From: an uncultured SAR86 cluster bacterium | GTDB taxonomy: Bacteria; Pseudomonadota; Gammaproteobacteria; Magnimaribacterales; AG-339-G14 | Direction: 5' to 3' | Assembly (NCBI GenBank): GCA_902525735.1 | Contig: CABZIF010000001.1 | Coordinates: 192,813-256,812 of the forward strand | DNA length: 64,000 nt | In this document: piece by piece, positions 1-11,129 of the stretch | Position numbering within the stretch: the first letter of the stretch is position 1 | Layout: each line of letters begins with the position of its first letter | Translations under genes and position numbers: made by a program | The notes under the pieces: model-generated | Databases searched by the model: none | What the model saw: the letters and a program-made list of their open reading frames with translations, nothing else | Told to the model about the DNA's origin: nothing

Positions 1-1702
1 AAACATTCTCTCCTCGGGAGTAGAGGAAATATCCAAAGTAAAATTATCGGCAAATTGGATGGCTTCGCCGAATAATGATTCTAATGATTATGATTTGTAT
101 GAGACTGTTAAAGCGATTTCTAGAGATCTTTGCAATAAATGGAACCTAACAATTCCAGTAGGAAAAGACTCTTTATCAATGGAAACTGCTTGGGAAAACA
201 AGAAAAATACTTCTCCACAATCGTTGATAGTTTCTGCGTTTTCACCAATCCCAGATGTTACCAAAAGTATTACCCCTGATTTAAGCCATAATCCAGATTT
301 AGTAGTTTTGAGAATTAATTTCAATTCAAAAAATTACAGATTAGGCGGTTCAATTTTATCTGAGACTTTAAAAAAAGATTTAGGAGAAGTTCCTGATATG
401 GAAGCGATTGAAGAATTTCCTAAGATTTTCAATTTTGTTGCAAAATTAATAAAAGACAGAAAAATATTCTCTTACCATGATATTTCTGATGGAGGCCTCA
501 TTGCCTGTTTAGTAGAAATGATAATTTCTAGTAACTGTGGCTTTGATTTAAAAACAGAGTTATCAAAAAAAGATCTTCAGGATTTTTTATTTTCAGAAGA
601 ACTAGGGTTCGTAATACAGGTTTCTAAAGAAACCTTCAATGAGATAGAAGTTTTTATGAAAGCTATTAGAGCAGAAGAAATGCTAACTATTCTTGGGAAT
701 ACAAATAAAAAAAATGGTATGACTATTTCCTCAAACGAATTTAATGAAACAATCAATTTAGAAACATTAATTTCAAATTGGACACACGTATCAACAAAAA
801 TTAAATCTCTGAGAGACAATCCAATATCTGCTTTAAATGAGTCAAAATCTTTTATTGAAAGAGAAAAAAATAAATTAAATCAAAAAACTCATTTCAAAAG
901 TTCAAACTTTAAAAATATCTCTTCGATTAAGCCAAAAATCGCAGTTATAAGAGATCAAGGAATTAATGGGCAAATTGAAATGTCAGCTGCTTTTTCGAGA
1001 GCTGGATTTAAGGTTTTTGATGTTCATATGACCGATTTAAAAAATAAAATTTTTTGTTTAGATGATTTTAAAGGCTTAGCTTTTCCTGGAGGTTTTTCAT
1101 ACGGAGACGTTCTCGGAGCTGGTAGAGGATGGGCAAATTCAATCTTAATGAATAATGAATTAAGGGATATTTTTGAAAATTTTTTTAATCGATCTGATAC
1201 TTTTTCTCTTGGAGTATGCAATGGATGTCAGGTCTTATCCGAATTAAAGGAAATAATTCCTGGTGCAGATGAATGGCCTATTTTAAAAAAGAATCTTTCA
1301 AATCAATTTGAAGCTAGATTAGTTCAATTAAAAGTTAATGACTCAAGATCTATATTTTTCCAAAACATGAAAGATTCCCAACTAATTGTTCCAGTGGCTC
1401 ATGGCGAAGGAAGAATGGAATTTTCCAATTCATCTAATTTAGAAAAATTAATTTCAAATAATCAAATTCCTTTGCAATATGTTGATTCAGAAGGTGAAAT
1501 TGCCACCAGTTATCCTTCTAATCCAAATGGCACAACTGAAGGTATTTCTTCTGTTTGCAATACTGATGGAAGAGTAACCATTCTTATGCCACATCCCGAA
1601 AGGGCTTTTTTAAATAAGCAACTTTCATGGACAAATAGTGAAGATTCGGGTTTTAGTCCTTGGTTTGAAATGTTCTTAAATGCAAGACAATTTATAAATT
1701 AA
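1..1702 (+). CDS. purL: Phosphoribosylformylglycinamidine synthase, C-terminal part (5' truncated by window edge)
   Basis: Frame is open from base 2 upstream of the listed ATG (NILSSGVEEISKVKLSANWMASPNND...); C-terminal class I glutamine amidotransferase with FPGGFSYGD, GVCNGCQ and PHPER motifs. Confidence 0.95.
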   Translation, partial: NILSSGVEEISKVKLSANWMASPNNDSNDYDLYETVKAISRDLCNKWNLTIPVGKDSLSMETAWENKKNTSPQSLIVSAFSPIPDVTKSITPDLSHNPDLVVLRINFNSKNYRLGGSILSETLKKDLGEVPDMEAIEEFPKIFNFVAKLIKDRKIFSYHDISDGGLIACLVEMIISSNCGFDLKTELSKKDLQDFLFSEELGFVIQVSKETFNEIEVFMKAIRAEEMLTILGNTNKKNGMTISSNEFNETINLETLISNWTHVSTKIKSLRDNPISALNESKSFIEREKNKLNQKTHFKSSNFKNISSIKPKIAVIRDQGINGQIEMSAAFSRAGFKVFDVHMTDLKNKIFCLDDFKGLAFPGGFSYGDVLGAGRGWANSILMNNELRDIFENFFNRSDTFSLGVCNGCQVLSELKEIIPGADEWPILKKNLSNQFEARLVQLKVNDSRSIFFQNMKDSQLIVPVAHGEGRMEFSNSSNLEKLISNNQIPLQYVDSEGEIATSYPSNPNGTTEGISSVCNTDGRVTILMPHPERAFLNKQLSWTNSEDSGFSPWFEMFLNARQFIN

Positions 1703-2238
1703 CTCTTTTTTCTTACTATATCTTCAACATGGAGATTAAAAGCTTTTTTTTCTAAACACTTATAGTAATGTTTAATAGTTTTTGGCACGAATGGAAAAGC
1801 AAGTTCTTTCCAAGGAATCTCATCATAAGAAAATAGTTTTACATCTAAACTTTCAGATGTTGGTCCGAAAGAGTTATCTTCAATATCTGCAAGGTAAATA
1901 ACATAAATTTGATTTATTTGAGGAATGTTGAATATCGTAAAGATATCTCTCATATCTACTTCTGCTTGAGTTTCTTCTTTTGTTTCTCTCCAAGCTCCTT
2001 CTAGCAATGATTCTCCATTTTCTAAAAAACCTGCAGGCACTGTCCATAATCCCACCCTAGGTTCTATAGCTCTTTTACAAAGAAGAATTTTATCTTCAAA
2101 AGTAGGCAAAGTACCTACAACTACATTTGGATTTGAATAATGAATTGCTCCACAATTAGTACAGACATATCTTTCTCTATTATCACCTTCAGGGACTTTG
2201 AGAATAACTTTTCCTGAGCAAAAAGAACAATAATTCAA
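1699..2238 (-). CDS. NUDIX hydrolase with N-terminal zinc ribbon
   Basis: CSFC...CTNC zinc ribbon and a Nudix box (GFLENGESLLEGAWRETKEET). Confidence 0.85.
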   Translation of the reverse strand: MNYCSFCSGKVILKVPEGDNRERYVCTNCGAIHYSNPNVVVGTLPTFEDKILLCKRAIEPRVGLWTVPAGFLENGESLLEGAWRETKEETQAEVDMRDIFTIFNIPQINQIYVIYLADIEDNSFGPTSESLDVKLFSYDEIPWKELAFPFVPKTIKHYYKCLEKKAFNLHVEDIVRKKS

Positions 2239-2297
2239 GATAAATTTAATTAATTAAAAAGAATCAGAAGTATAATTGATCTTTGATACCTTTAAAA

Positions 2298-2867
2298 ATG
2301 ATATCTACCCTTAAATCAAAACTTGAAAATTATGCACCGAATGGGTCTTTAAAAGATCATCCTCAAGCAGCCGTTTTGATTATTTGCTATGAGGCTGATG
2401 GAGAATTATTTATCGTGATGACTCAACGGTCAAAAAATCTCCCAAGTCATCCTGGTGAAGTAGCTTATCCAGGAGGTAAAAGAGAAAAAAATGATGCATC
2501 GCTCATACAAACAGCTTTGAGAGAGGCATCCGAAGAAATTGATTTAGACGAAAGTAAAATTAAAATAATAGGAGAAATTGATTCTTTAAAATCTAGATTT
2601 GGTTTAAGCGTAACTCCTTTTATAGCTGTTGCTGATGAAAAATTAATTCTTAAAGCAAATTCGAATGAAGTTGAAGATATTTTTTATATTCCTTTATCAT
2701 TTTTTAAAAATGAACCAAATATTTCGCAAAAAGTAACTAATTTTAAGGGGGAAACTTTTAAAACTCCTGTATTCAATTTTGAAAATTATAAAATTTGGGG
2801 GCTTACCTTAGCCTTTACAATTAACTTTTTAGGCTTATTAGATATAAAATTCGATTATGATTTATAA
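2298..2867 (+). CDS. NUDIX hydrolase, CoA pyrophosphatase-like
   Basis: Nudix box [25 protein letters not shown], preceded by [19 protein letters not shown] as in NudL/CoAse; ATG at 2298 preferred over the TTG at 2283. Confidence 0.8.
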   Translation: MISTLKSKLENYAPNGSLKDHPQAAVLIICYEADGELFIVMTQRSKNLPSHPGEVAYPGGKREKNDASLIQTALREASEEIDLDESKIKIIGEIDSLKSRFGLSVTPFIAVADEKLILKANSNEVEDIFYIPLSFFKNEPNISQKVTNFKGETFKTPVFNFENYKIWGLTLAFTINFLGLLDIKFDYDL

Positions 2868-3384
2868 ACTAGGCGAATACGAAGTATCGACCGATGGTAA
2901 TAATTTTTTTATTGCGCCGTCTGCTTCAGTTATGGGTAGAGTTTTTCTAGCAAAACACGTAAGCGTATGGTTTGGCGCTGTTTTAAGAGGAGATGTAGAA
3001 GAAATAAAAATAGGAGAGAATTCTAATGTTCAAGATTTATCTGTTTTGCATGCTGATCCAGGACATCCTCTTATAATTGGCAAAAATGTTACCGTAGGGC
3101 ACAAGGTTATGTTGCATGGATGCTCTATTGGAGATAATTCTTTAATTGGAATTAATAGCGTAGTTCTGAATGGAGCTAAAATAGGTAGAAATTGTTTAAT
3201 TGGAGCAAATTCTCTAATTACAGAAGGAATTGAAATTCCAGATAATTCACTAGTCATGGGATCACCTGCAAAAATTAAAAAAAAACTTGACCCCTCAATG
3301 AAGGACATTTTAATTGGTAGTGCAAGTCACTACGTAGAAAATTATAAAAGATTTAAAAAAGACTTAATGGAGCAAAAAATATGA
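2857..3384 (+). CDS. Gamma-carbonic anhydrase family protein (hexapeptide repeat)
   Basis: Left-handed beta-helix hexapeptides; [25 protein letters not shown] carries the expected His positions. Confidence 0.88.
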   Translation: MIYKLGEYEVSTDGNNFFIAPSASVMGRVFLAKHVSVWFGAVLRGDVEEIKIGENSNVQDLSVLHADPGHPLIIGKNVTVGHKVMLHGCSIGDNSLIGINSVVLNGAKIGRNCLIGANSLITEGIEIPDNSLVMGSPAKIKKKLDPSMKDILIGSASHYVENYKRFKKDLMEQKI

Positions 3385-4082
3385 AAACAGAAAAAATAAC
3401 ATACCAATCTGGAGATAAATCATTTGAGGGATTTTTGGCGCAACCAGAAGGTGATTCAAACCCTTGTGTGTTAATTGCGCACACTTGGGCAGGAAGAGAT
3501 GCTTTTGTTGAAGAAAAAGCTAAATTATTAACCGAACTTGGATATGCCGCATTTGCGATAGATATGTATGGAGATGGAAAAATTGGAACATCAAATGAAG
3601 AAAATGCAGGCATGATGCAACCATTGCTCGATGACAGAGAAGAGCTGGCAAGGCGAGCTCTGGCTTCTTTGGATGCTGTTTCTAAAATTGATAGTATCGA
3701 TGCAAGTAAAATTGTAATCATGGGTTATTGTTTCGGGGGATTAGTTTCAATGGATCTTGCTAGAACAGGAGCTGACATCAAAGGCGCTGTTAGCTTTCAC
3801 GGTTTTCTTGCTGGTCCTGAAAATTCAACTAACGAAATAAAAGCAAAACTTTTAGCCCTTCATGGCGATTCAGATCCTATGGTAGGTCAAGATCAAATTG
3901 AATCTTTCAGACAAGAAATGACAAGTAAAAAGGTCGACTGGCAGTTGCATGTTTTTGGAGGTGCAATGCATTCTTTTACTAATCCTGAAGCAAATGACCC
4001 AGACTTTGGAGCTATGTACTCTAAAAATGCTGATGAAAGGTCATGGAAAATTTTTACAGATTTCCTTATGGAGCTTTTTTAA
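3381..4082 (+). CDS. Dienelactone hydrolase family protein
   Basis: GYCFGG nucleophile-type motif, LHGDSDPMV, and AMHSF near the C terminus. Confidence 0.85.
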   Translation: MKTEKITYQSGDKSFEGFLAQPEGDSNPCVLIAHTWAGRDAFVEEKAKLLTELGYAAFAIDMYGDGKIGTSNEENAGMMQPLLDDREELARRALASLDAVSKIDSIDASKIVIMGYCFGGLVSMDLARTGADIKGAVSFHGFLAGPENSTNEIKAKLLALHGDSDPMVGQDQIESFRQEMTSKKVDWQLHVFGGAMHSFTNPEANDPDFGAMYSKNADERSWKIFTDFLMELF

Positions 4083-4090
4083 ACTAAATA

Positions 4091-6676
4091 ATGAATTCTT
4101 CTGAAGTTCGGAAAACTTTTCTAGATTTTTTTAAAGAAAAAGATCACGAACTTGTTAAAAGTTCGCCGTTAATTCCTCAAAACGATTCAACTTTATTGTT
4201 CACAAATGCTGGGATGATTCAGTTTAAAGATGTGTTTCTTGGTGCTGAAAAAACTACTCTTAAAAGAGCCACTTCATCTCAAAAATGTATTCGAGCTGGT
4301 GGAAAACATAATGATTTGGAAAATGTTGGATACACCTTGAGACATCATACTTTTTTTGAGATGTTAGGAAATTTTAGTTTTGGAGATTATTTTAAAGAAG
4401 ATGCGATCAAGTTCGCATGGGAGTTGTTAACAGAAAGATTTAAATTACCCCAAGAAAAATTATGGATAACAGTCCACATTGATGACGATGAATCTGAAGA
4501 TATCTGGCTTAACAAAATTGGGATTACAAAAGAAAGAGTTAATAGATTAGATGAAGATAATTTTTGGTCGATGGGAGACACAGGTCCTTGCGGCCCTTGT
4601 TCAGAAATATTTTACGATCACGGAAGCGATTTTTTAGGCGATCCACCTGCAGAAGGAAATGAATCAGGAGACAGGTATATAGAAATTTATAATCTAGTTT
4701 TTATGCAATATGACAGAGATGTGAAAGGAAATATGACTCCTTTACCCAAACCATCAGTTGATACTGGAATGGGCTTTGAAAGAATTACAGCGGTAATGCA
4801 AAACACGAATGATAATTATAAGACTGATATTTTTGACAATTTAATAAAAACTATTGCAAACAAATTGAAAGTAAATGACATATCAGACCCGTCTCTGAGG
4901 GTTATTGCAGATCATTTAAGATCTTCATCGTTTCTTTTATCAGATGGAGTAATAATTGGAAATGAAGGAAGGAGCTATGTCTTAAGAAGAATTATCAGAA
5001 GAGCGCTAAGACATGCTTATAAATTAAATTCAGAAGAAAATCACATTTTATCTAAATCAGCCAAAGAGTTAATCGATAACCTAGGTGGCGCTTATCCTGA
5101 GTTAATTAAAAATAGAAATCTTATAAAAGATTCTCTTGAAAATGAAGAGAATCAGTTTAGTAATACGCTTCGAACGGGAATGAGCTTACTTGAAGAAAAA
5201 TTAAATTCTTTAAAAGAAAAAATTATTCCCGGTAAATTAGCTTTTAAACTGTATGACACTTATGGCTTTCCACTAGATATGACACTGGATTTAGCTAGAG
5301 AAAAAGATCTTGAAGTAGACGTAGATGAATATGAAAACCTTATGGAAAATCAAAGAAAGAGAGCTAAAGAAGCAAGCTCTTTCGAGTCTCTGCTTCCTTC
5401 TTCAATTGATTTAGATAAGGAAACTAACTTTTTAGGATACCAACAAGATGCTTGTGAAGCTCAAATAAGATTGATTTTCAAAAACGGTTTAGAAGTAGAA
5501 GAAGTTGATTCTGGAGAATTTTTATTCATAACAGATAAAACTCCCTTTTATGCAGAATCAGGAGGGCAAGTTGGAGATTCCGGTTTCATAAAAGCAGACA
5601 TAGGACTCGCTAAAGTTAAAGATACGCAAAAAACCGGTGGTCATTTTATTCATTTTGCAGAAGTAGAAAAGGGTTCTTTTAAAAAATCCCAAAATGTTCT
5701 AATGGAAATCGAAATTGATAAAAGAAAAAAAATAGTCTCTAACCATTCTGCCACTCACTTAATGCATGCTTCATTAAGAAATATTTTGGGAAAGCATGTT
5801 GAGCAAAAAGGTTCTTTAGTAAATGAAGAAAAATTAAGATTTGATTTTTCCCATCATAAAGCTTTAACAAAGAAAGAAATCATAAAAATTGAAAATCAAG
5901 TTAACGAAATTATTAGTAAAGACATTAAAACAGAAGTTTTTGAATCCACTTATGATGAAGCTATAAAATCAGGTGCTCTGGCTTTTTTTGGTGAAAAATA
6001 TGGCGATATTGTAAGAGTCTTAAAAATTGGAGGAGACTTTTCCATTGAACTATGTGGTGGAACTCACGTCAAAAGCACAAGTGAAATTAAACTATTTAAA
6101 ATAATTTCTGAATCGAGTATATCTTCAGGTGTCAGAAGAATTGAAGCTGTTTCTAATTCTTTGGCCGAAGATTTCGTTGATAACTTAAAAAATGAAATTA
6201 TTGATCTATCAAAGTTTTTAGGAACTGAGGTAAATAACATCCCAAATAAAATGAAAAATTTAGGGCTTCGTTTAAAAAAATATCAAGAAAGGTTTAAAAA
6301 AATAGAACAAAAGCAAAATGAAAATTTGATTTTAAGTTTTAAAGAAGATTTTAAAAAAATTAAGGAAATGAATGTCCTTGTTAAGAGAATAGATGGGATA
6401 AATTTGTCAAATTTAAGAGGACCTTTGGATTCATTAAAAAATTCTACTGGAAAAGCAGTTATTGTGCTTTCAGGAGAGTTTCAATCAAAAGCAACGATAA
6501 TTGTTTCTATTTCAAAGGACTTATTAGATAAGATAGACGCAAGAAACTTGTTAAAATCTTGCTCAAAATTGATCGATGCTAAAGGCGGAGGAAAAGAAGA
6601 TTTTGCTCAAGCAGGCGGCGGTGATCCTAAAAAAATAGATCTAGCACTGACTGAAGCAAACAATTTTTTAAGTTAA
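4091..6676 (+). CDS. alaS: Alanyl-tRNA synthetase
   Basis: Full-length 861 aa; RKTFLDFFKEKDHELVKSSPLIP, HNDLENVGYTLRHHTFFEMLGNFSFGDYFK, and editing-domain HSATHL and CGGTH motifs. Confidence 0.97.
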   Translation: MNSSEVRKTFLDFFKEKDHELVKSSPLIPQNDSTLLFTNAGMIQFKDVFLGAEKTTLKRATSSQKCIRAGGKHNDLENVGYTLRHHTFFEMLGNFSFGDYFKEDAIKFAWELLTERFKLPQEKLWITVHIDDDESEDIWLNKIGITKERVNRLDEDNFWSMGDTGPCGPCSEIFYDHGSDFLGDPPAEGNESGDRYIEIYNLVFMQYDRDVKGNMTPLPKPSVDTGMGFERITAVMQNTNDNYKTDIFDNLIKTIANKLKVNDISDPSLRVIADHLRSSSFLLSDGVIIGNEGRSYVLRRIIRRALRHAYKLNSEENHILSKSAKELIDNLGGAYPELIKNRNLIKDSLENEENQFSNTLRTGMSLLEEKLNSLKEKIIPGKLAFKLYDTYGFPLDMTLDLAREKDLEVDVDEYENLMENQRKRAKEASSFESLLPSSIDLDKETNFLGYQQDACEAQIRLIFKNGLEVEEVDSGEFLFITDKTPFYAESGGQVGDSGFIKADIGLAKVKDTQKTGGHFIHFAEVEKGSFKKSQNVLMEIEIDKRKKIVSNHSATHLMHASLRNILGKHVEQKGSLVNEEKLRFDFSHHKALTKKEIIKIENQVNEIISKDIKTEVFESTYDEAIKSGALAFFGEKYGDIVRVLKIGGDFSIELCGGTHVKSTSEIKLFKIISESSISSGVRRIEAVSNSLAEDFVDNLKNEIIDLSKFLGTEVNNIPNKMKNLGLRLKKYQERFKKIEQKQNENLILSFKEDFKKIKEMNVLVKRIDGINLSNLRGPLDSLKNSTGKAVIVLSGEFQSKATIIVSISKDLLDKIDARNLLKSCSKLIDAKGGGKEDFAQAGGGDPKKIDLALTEANNFLS

Positions 6677-6687
6677 AAATTTCATAA

Positions 6688-7905
6688 ATGATTTCAAATT
6701 TAGTTATACAAAAGTTTGGTGGTACTTCTCTGGCTAACATCGAGAGAATTCAAGCTGTAGCACATTTAATAGAGCAATCAGTTCGAGATGGAAAAGAGGT
6801 TGTGGCTGTTGTGTCTGCAATGGCAGGAGAGACACAACGTTTAATTGATCTTGCTAAAGAAGTTCAATCAGAACCTGATCCTAGGGAGTACGATGCACTT
6901 ATTTCTTCTGGAGAACAAGTATCAGTAGCTCTTTTAGCAATGGCTCTCAAGGAAAAAAACTTTCTATCAAAATCTTACACTGCTTTTCAATTGGGTTTAA
7001 AAACCGATCAAATTCATGGTAAAGCTAGAATTAATTCTATAGATACGAGTGTGTTACATGAGGATTTAAAAAAAGGAATAGTTCCAGTTATAACAGGATT
7101 TCAGGGAATTAATGAATCAGGTGATATTACTACTCTCGGAAGAGGAGGATCAGATACTTCTGCTGTTGCTTTAGCAGTAGCTTTAAAGGCTAATGAATGT
7201 CAGATATTTACTGACGTAGATGGAGTTTATACGACTGATCCAAGAGTCTATGCAAAGGCAAAAAAAATAGATAAATTATCTTTTGAAGAAATGCTAGAAC
7301 TTTCTAGTTTAGGTGCTAAAGTTCTCCAAATAAGAGCAGTTGAGTTTGCAAGTAAATTCAATATGCCAATAAGAGTTTTATCTAGTTTTAATAAAGGAGA
7401 AGGTACTTTGATTGATAAAGAAGATGAAAATTTAGAGGATGCTTTAATTTCTGGAGTGACTCACACGAAAAATGACTCTAAATTAATCATAAGACAAGTC
7501 CCTGATGTGCCTGGGATTGCTGCCAAAATATTATCTCCCATCAGTAATGTGGGAATTGAGGTCGATGTAATCGTTCAAAACGTTGCAGAAGATAAAACTA
7601 CGGATTTTACTTTTACAGTTAAGGATGAAGATGCGGACAAAGCTGCAAAAATTTTGAATGATTTATCTGATGAATTGGGAGGCGGAAGTGTTGAGCTAGC
7701 TAAAGAAATAAGTAAAGTGTCTGTTGTAGGAGTAGGAATGAAATCTCATGCTGGAGTAGCAACGAAAATGTTTTCGGCTCTTGCAGATAAAAATATTAAT
7801 ATAGATATGATATCTACTTCAGAAATTAAAATTTCTGTTGTGGTTTCAAGAGAAAGCGCTGAAGATGCTGTCAAAGCTTTGCATGATGTTTTTGAATTAG
7901 GCTAA
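6688..7905 (+). CDS. lysC: Aspartate kinase
   Basis: VQKFGGTSLANIERI, GRGGSDTSAVALA, two C-terminal ACT domains. Confidence 0.95.
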   Translation: MISNLVIQKFGGTSLANIERIQAVAHLIEQSVRDGKEVVAVVSAMAGETQRLIDLAKEVQSEPDPREYDALISSGEQVSVALLAMALKEKNFLSKSYTAFQLGLKTDQIHGKARINSIDTSVLHEDLKKGIVPVITGFQGINESGDITTLGRGGSDTSAVALAVALKANECQIFTDVDGVYTTDPRVYAKAKKIDKLSFEEMLELSSLGAKVLQIRAVEFASKFNMPIRVLSSFNKGEGTLIDKEDENLEDALISGVTHTKNDSKLIIRQVPDVPGIAAKILSPISNVGIEVDVIVQNVAEDKTTDFTFTVKDEDADKAAKILNDLSDELGGGSVELAKEISKVSVVGVGMKSHAGVATKMFSALADKNINIDMISTSEIKISVVVSRESAEDAVKALHDVFELG

Positions 7906-7906
7906 C

Positions 7907-8464
7907 ATGAATACGATAGACGCATTACTTACTCGGAATTCTGCACCAAGGTTAACGACTCCAATCCCTACGGAGAATCAACTCGAAATTGCATATAAGT
8001 GCGCATTAAGAGCACCAGATCATGCTTGGATAAGACCATGGAAATTTATTCAAATTTCTGGAAAAGGTTTAGATAAACTCTCAAAAGCTTTTGTAAATAC
8101 GGCAAAAAAATTAGACAAAAATGTTGATCCTGAAATTTTAAAAAAATATAAAGAAGCGCCTTATAGGGCTCCACTCATAATAGTTTTAGTAGCAGATACT
8201 AAAGAACATCCAAAAGTTCCTGTTATTGAGCAGCAATTATCGACCGCAACCGCTGGGCAAAATCTGTTATTAGCTTTTCATGAAATGGGTTTTGGCGGTA
8301 TTTGGAGAACAGGAAAATTTTCATTCAACAAGGAAATATCTATGGAACTGAGTCTTAAAGAAAATGAGATAGTTATCGGTTACTTATATATAGGAACAGT
8401 TGAAGGTAAAACAAAAAGAATTCCAGAATTGAACTCAAAGGATTTTGTTATAACTTGGGAATAA
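7907..8464 (+). CDS. Nitroreductase family protein (YdjA-like)
   Basis: IDALLTRNSAPRLTTPIPTENQLEIAYKCALRAPDHAWIRPWKFI, typical of YdjA-type nitroreductases. Confidence 0.85.
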   Translation: MNTIDALLTRNSAPRLTTPIPTENQLEIAYKCALRAPDHAWIRPWKFIQISGKGLDKLSKAFVNTAKKLDKNVDPEILKKYKEAPYRAPLIIVLVADTKEHPKVPVIEQQLSTATAGQNLLLAFHEMGFGGIWRTGKFSFNKEISMELSLKENEIVIGYLYIGTVEGKTKRIPELNSKDFVITWE

Positions 8465-8467
8465 AAA

Positions 8468-9406
8468 CTAACTTTCAAAAGTTTTTAACATTCTAGTAGA
8501 GATTTCATTCATCAATTCTTCTGGTAACTCATGGCCAACCCCTTCCATGACGTATAATTCTGAATTAGTGATGCCTTCCGAAAGAGCAAATGCGTGATCT
8601 ATCGGAATTAAAGGATCTTCAGAGCCATTTATTATTAAAGTAGGGATCTTAATATTTTTAAGCTTGTCCAAATAGCTTGGAGTTTTCTCTATGGCTTTAG
8701 AATGGAAAGCATAAGTATTAGTTCCATGATCATCTACCGTATTAAATAGTTCTTCAATTACGACGTCATCGTAGGAAAATCTGGAACCTATAGAAGCTTT
8801 AAAAGTTTTTAACATAGCCTCTTTTTGGTTATTTTTAATCATCATTAACACAGATTCAGTCATTCCATCTAAAAATATAGGGTCAGGCTTAGATAATCTT
8901 TCATCTCTTATTCCAGGTGAAGTGACCATTAAAGTTAGTGAGCTGACTAATTCAGGATTGTTTAATGCAATTGTTTGAGCTATCAACCCTCCCATTGATG
9001 CACCTACTAAGTGGGCCTTTTTAATTTTAAGATATTTCATTAAAGCCATGACATCGTTAGCCATATCATTTAAATCATAGGGAGATTTTACAGTTTCAGG
9101 ATTAGGTGTTTTTTTATAATTTGATTGAATCACATATCTAATTAAATATTTAAGAATAAAACTCGGTACAAACTTTATTAGATTTTCAAAAAAATTTCGC
9201 TTTCCAAACCAAGTACTTTTTCCTGAGTCTCTGTTATCGAATCTTACAACATGATAATTATTTTGAACTAAAAGATTGATTAAACTCATAGGCCAAGCTT
9301 GAGAATTTGTGTAGGCTCCCATGATAAATACAACAGTAGGATTTTTTGAATCACCAAAATCCTCCCACCAAATATCAATGTCGTTAACCTTTGCTAAATC
9401 CCCCAT
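8468..9406 (-). CDS. Alpha/beta hydrolase
   Basis: GASMGG nucleophile elbow; INGSEDPLIP and GVGHELP. Confidence 0.85.
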   Translation of the reverse strand: MGDLAKVNDIDIWWEDFGDSKNPTVVFIMGAYTNSQAWPMSLINLLVQNNYHVVRFDNRDSGKSTWFGKRNFFENLIKFVPSFILKYLIRYVIQSNYKKTPNPETVKSPYDLNDMANDVMALMKYLKIKKAHLVGASMGGLIAQTIALNNPELVSSLTLMVTSPGIRDERLSKPDPIFLDGMTESVLMMIKNNQKEAMLKTFKASIGSRFSYDDVVIEELFNTVDDHGTNTYAFHSKAIEKTPSYLDKLKNIKIPTLIINGSEDPLIPIDHAFALSEGITNSELYVMEGVGHELPEELMNEISTRMLKTFES

Positions 9407-9482
9407 TTTTTTAGTATATTTCTTTGTAATTAATCGGTAAATAAAATATATTTAAATGCCGTATATACATGGAGAGAAAGAT

Positions 9483-11108
9483 ATGGAAAAAAGTTTTGAT
9501 TATGTAGTTGTTGGTGCAGGAAGTGCAGGTTGTGTCATGGCAAATAGACTTTCTGAAAATGGTAAAAATACTGTATTAATTTTAGAAGCTGGAGGCAAAG
9601 ACAGAAATTTTTTTATTCATATGCCATCAGGCTATTCTCAAATCGTTCCAACTAAAAGTAATCTTAATTATGCTTTTGAAACTGAACCAGAATCAACTAC
9701 TAGTAATAGAAAACTTTATTGGCCAAGAGGTCGCGGCTGGGGTGGCTCCTCGTCAATAAATGCAATGATTTACATAAGGGGTCATTCACATGATTACGAT
9801 TTGTGGAGACAAATGGGAAATAGCGGCTGGTCTTATGATGATGTATTGCCGTACTTTAAGAAAGCTGAATCATTTAATGGCGATGGAGATAAAGATTACC
9901 ATGGCTTTGATGGTCCATTGAATGTTAAAAAATCTGAAAGAACTGACGATGAATTATTAGATGTTTATGTCGAAGCTGGAAAACAAGCTGGTTTTCCAAT
10001 AACCAAAGATTTCAATGGAAAAAGTCAAGAAGGATTTTCAAGATATGAACATACTATGCATGATACGAAATTAGGCCCTAGAAGATGGAGTTCTGCGAGG
10101 GCATATCTACATCCAGCTTTGAAAAGAAAAAATTTAAGTACAGAGATTAATGTGCAAGTGAATAAAATTTTATTCGAAGGTAAAAAAGCGATTGGCGTAG
10201 AGTATCTTCACAAAGGGAAAATTTCAACTGTAAAAGCGAGTAAAGAAGTAATTCTTTCTGCAGGAGCGATAAATTCTCCTCAAATTTTAATGAATAGTGG
10301 GGTAGGGGACTCTAAAGAATTAGGGAAACATGGAATAGATGTGGTTCATGAATCTAAGGGCGTAGGAAAAAATTTGCAAGATCATTACGCAGTTGTGCAT
10401 TCTTTCAATTGTACTAAACCCGTAACTCTTCATAGATCTGCAAGTTTTTTAAGAACTCAACTTTCAGGATTGCAATATTTACTGCTTGGTACTGGAGATG
10501 CAGCCAATCCTCCTTCAAGTGCTGGAGCATTTTTTAAATCGAGTCCTGAGAAAGATATTCCTGATACTCAAATTCATTTTGCTTCATACCAAACAGATGA
10601 TCTCCATGGAAGAGAGGGCATAGGAGCTGAACACGGTTTTAGTGCAGTTATTTGTATTTTAAGGCCACAAAGTAGGGGGCATTTGGAGCTTAAAAGTGCT
10701 GATCCAAGTGAACCGCCTTTAATGTATCCAAATTATCTCTCTGAAGAACAAGATATCATTGATACAAGAAATGCTTTTAGAGAATCAAGAAGAGTCTTTA
10801 TGCAACCCGCATTTGATGACTATCGTGGAGAACAATCTAAACCCAGTTCCGATGTAAACGTCGATAATGATGACGAAGTTGATCAGTGGGTACGAGACAC
10901 GGGCGAAACTCTTTATCATCCAGTCGGCACTTGCAAGATGGGTAATGATGACATGGCCGTTGTAGATGACAATTTAAAAGTAAGAGGTATAGATAACTTA
11001 AGAGTTGTTGATGCATCAATAATGCCTACTTTGATAGGAGGTAACACTAACGCTCCTTCGATCATGATAGCTGAGAAAGCTTCAGATATTATTAGACAAT
11101 CTGTGTGA
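9483..11108 (+). CDS. GMC-family FAD-dependent oxidoreductase (choline dehydrogenase-like)
   Basis: DYVVVGAGSAGCVMANRLSE, GRGWGGSSSINAMIYIRG, and C-terminal HPVGTCKMG...GGNTNAPSIMIAEKASD; internal ATG 9483 preferred (track start 9456). Confidence 0.88.
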   Translation: MEKSFDYVVVGAGSAGCVMANRLSENGKNTVLILEAGGKDRNFFIHMPSGYSQIVPTKSNLNYAFETEPESTTSNRKLYWPRGRGWGGSSSINAMIYIRGHSHDYDLWRQMGNSGWSYDDVLPYFKKAESFNGDGDKDYHGFDGPLNVKKSERTDDELLDVYVEAGKQAGFPITKDFNGKSQEGFSRYEHTMHDTKLGPRRWSSARAYLHPALKRKNLSTEINVQVNKILFEGKKAIGVEYLHKGKISTVKASKEVILSAGAINSPQILMNSGVGDSKELGKHGIDVVHESKGVGKNLQDHYAVVHSFNCTKPVTLHRSASFLRTQLSGLQYLLLGTGDAANPPSSAGAFFKSSPEKDIPDTQIHFASYQTDDLHGREGIGAEHGFSAVICILRPQSRGHLELKSADPSEPPLMYPNYLSEEQDIIDTRNAFRESRRVFMQPAFDDYRGEQSKPSSDVNVDNDDEVDQWVRDTGETLYHPVGTCKMGNDDMAVVDDNLKVRGIDNLRVVDASIMPTLIGGNTNAPSIMIAEKASDIIRQSV

Positions 11109-11129
11109 AAAACTTACAATTCCTCTTTC

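Noticed and set aside
88-324. Numerous antisense ORFs of 60-120 aa (e.g. 88-324, 577-819, 3030-3308, 3353-3721, 11699-11998, 41770-42090, 42440-42814)
   Set aside because: All lie opposite well-supported genes, have no recognisable motifs, and are expected by chance.
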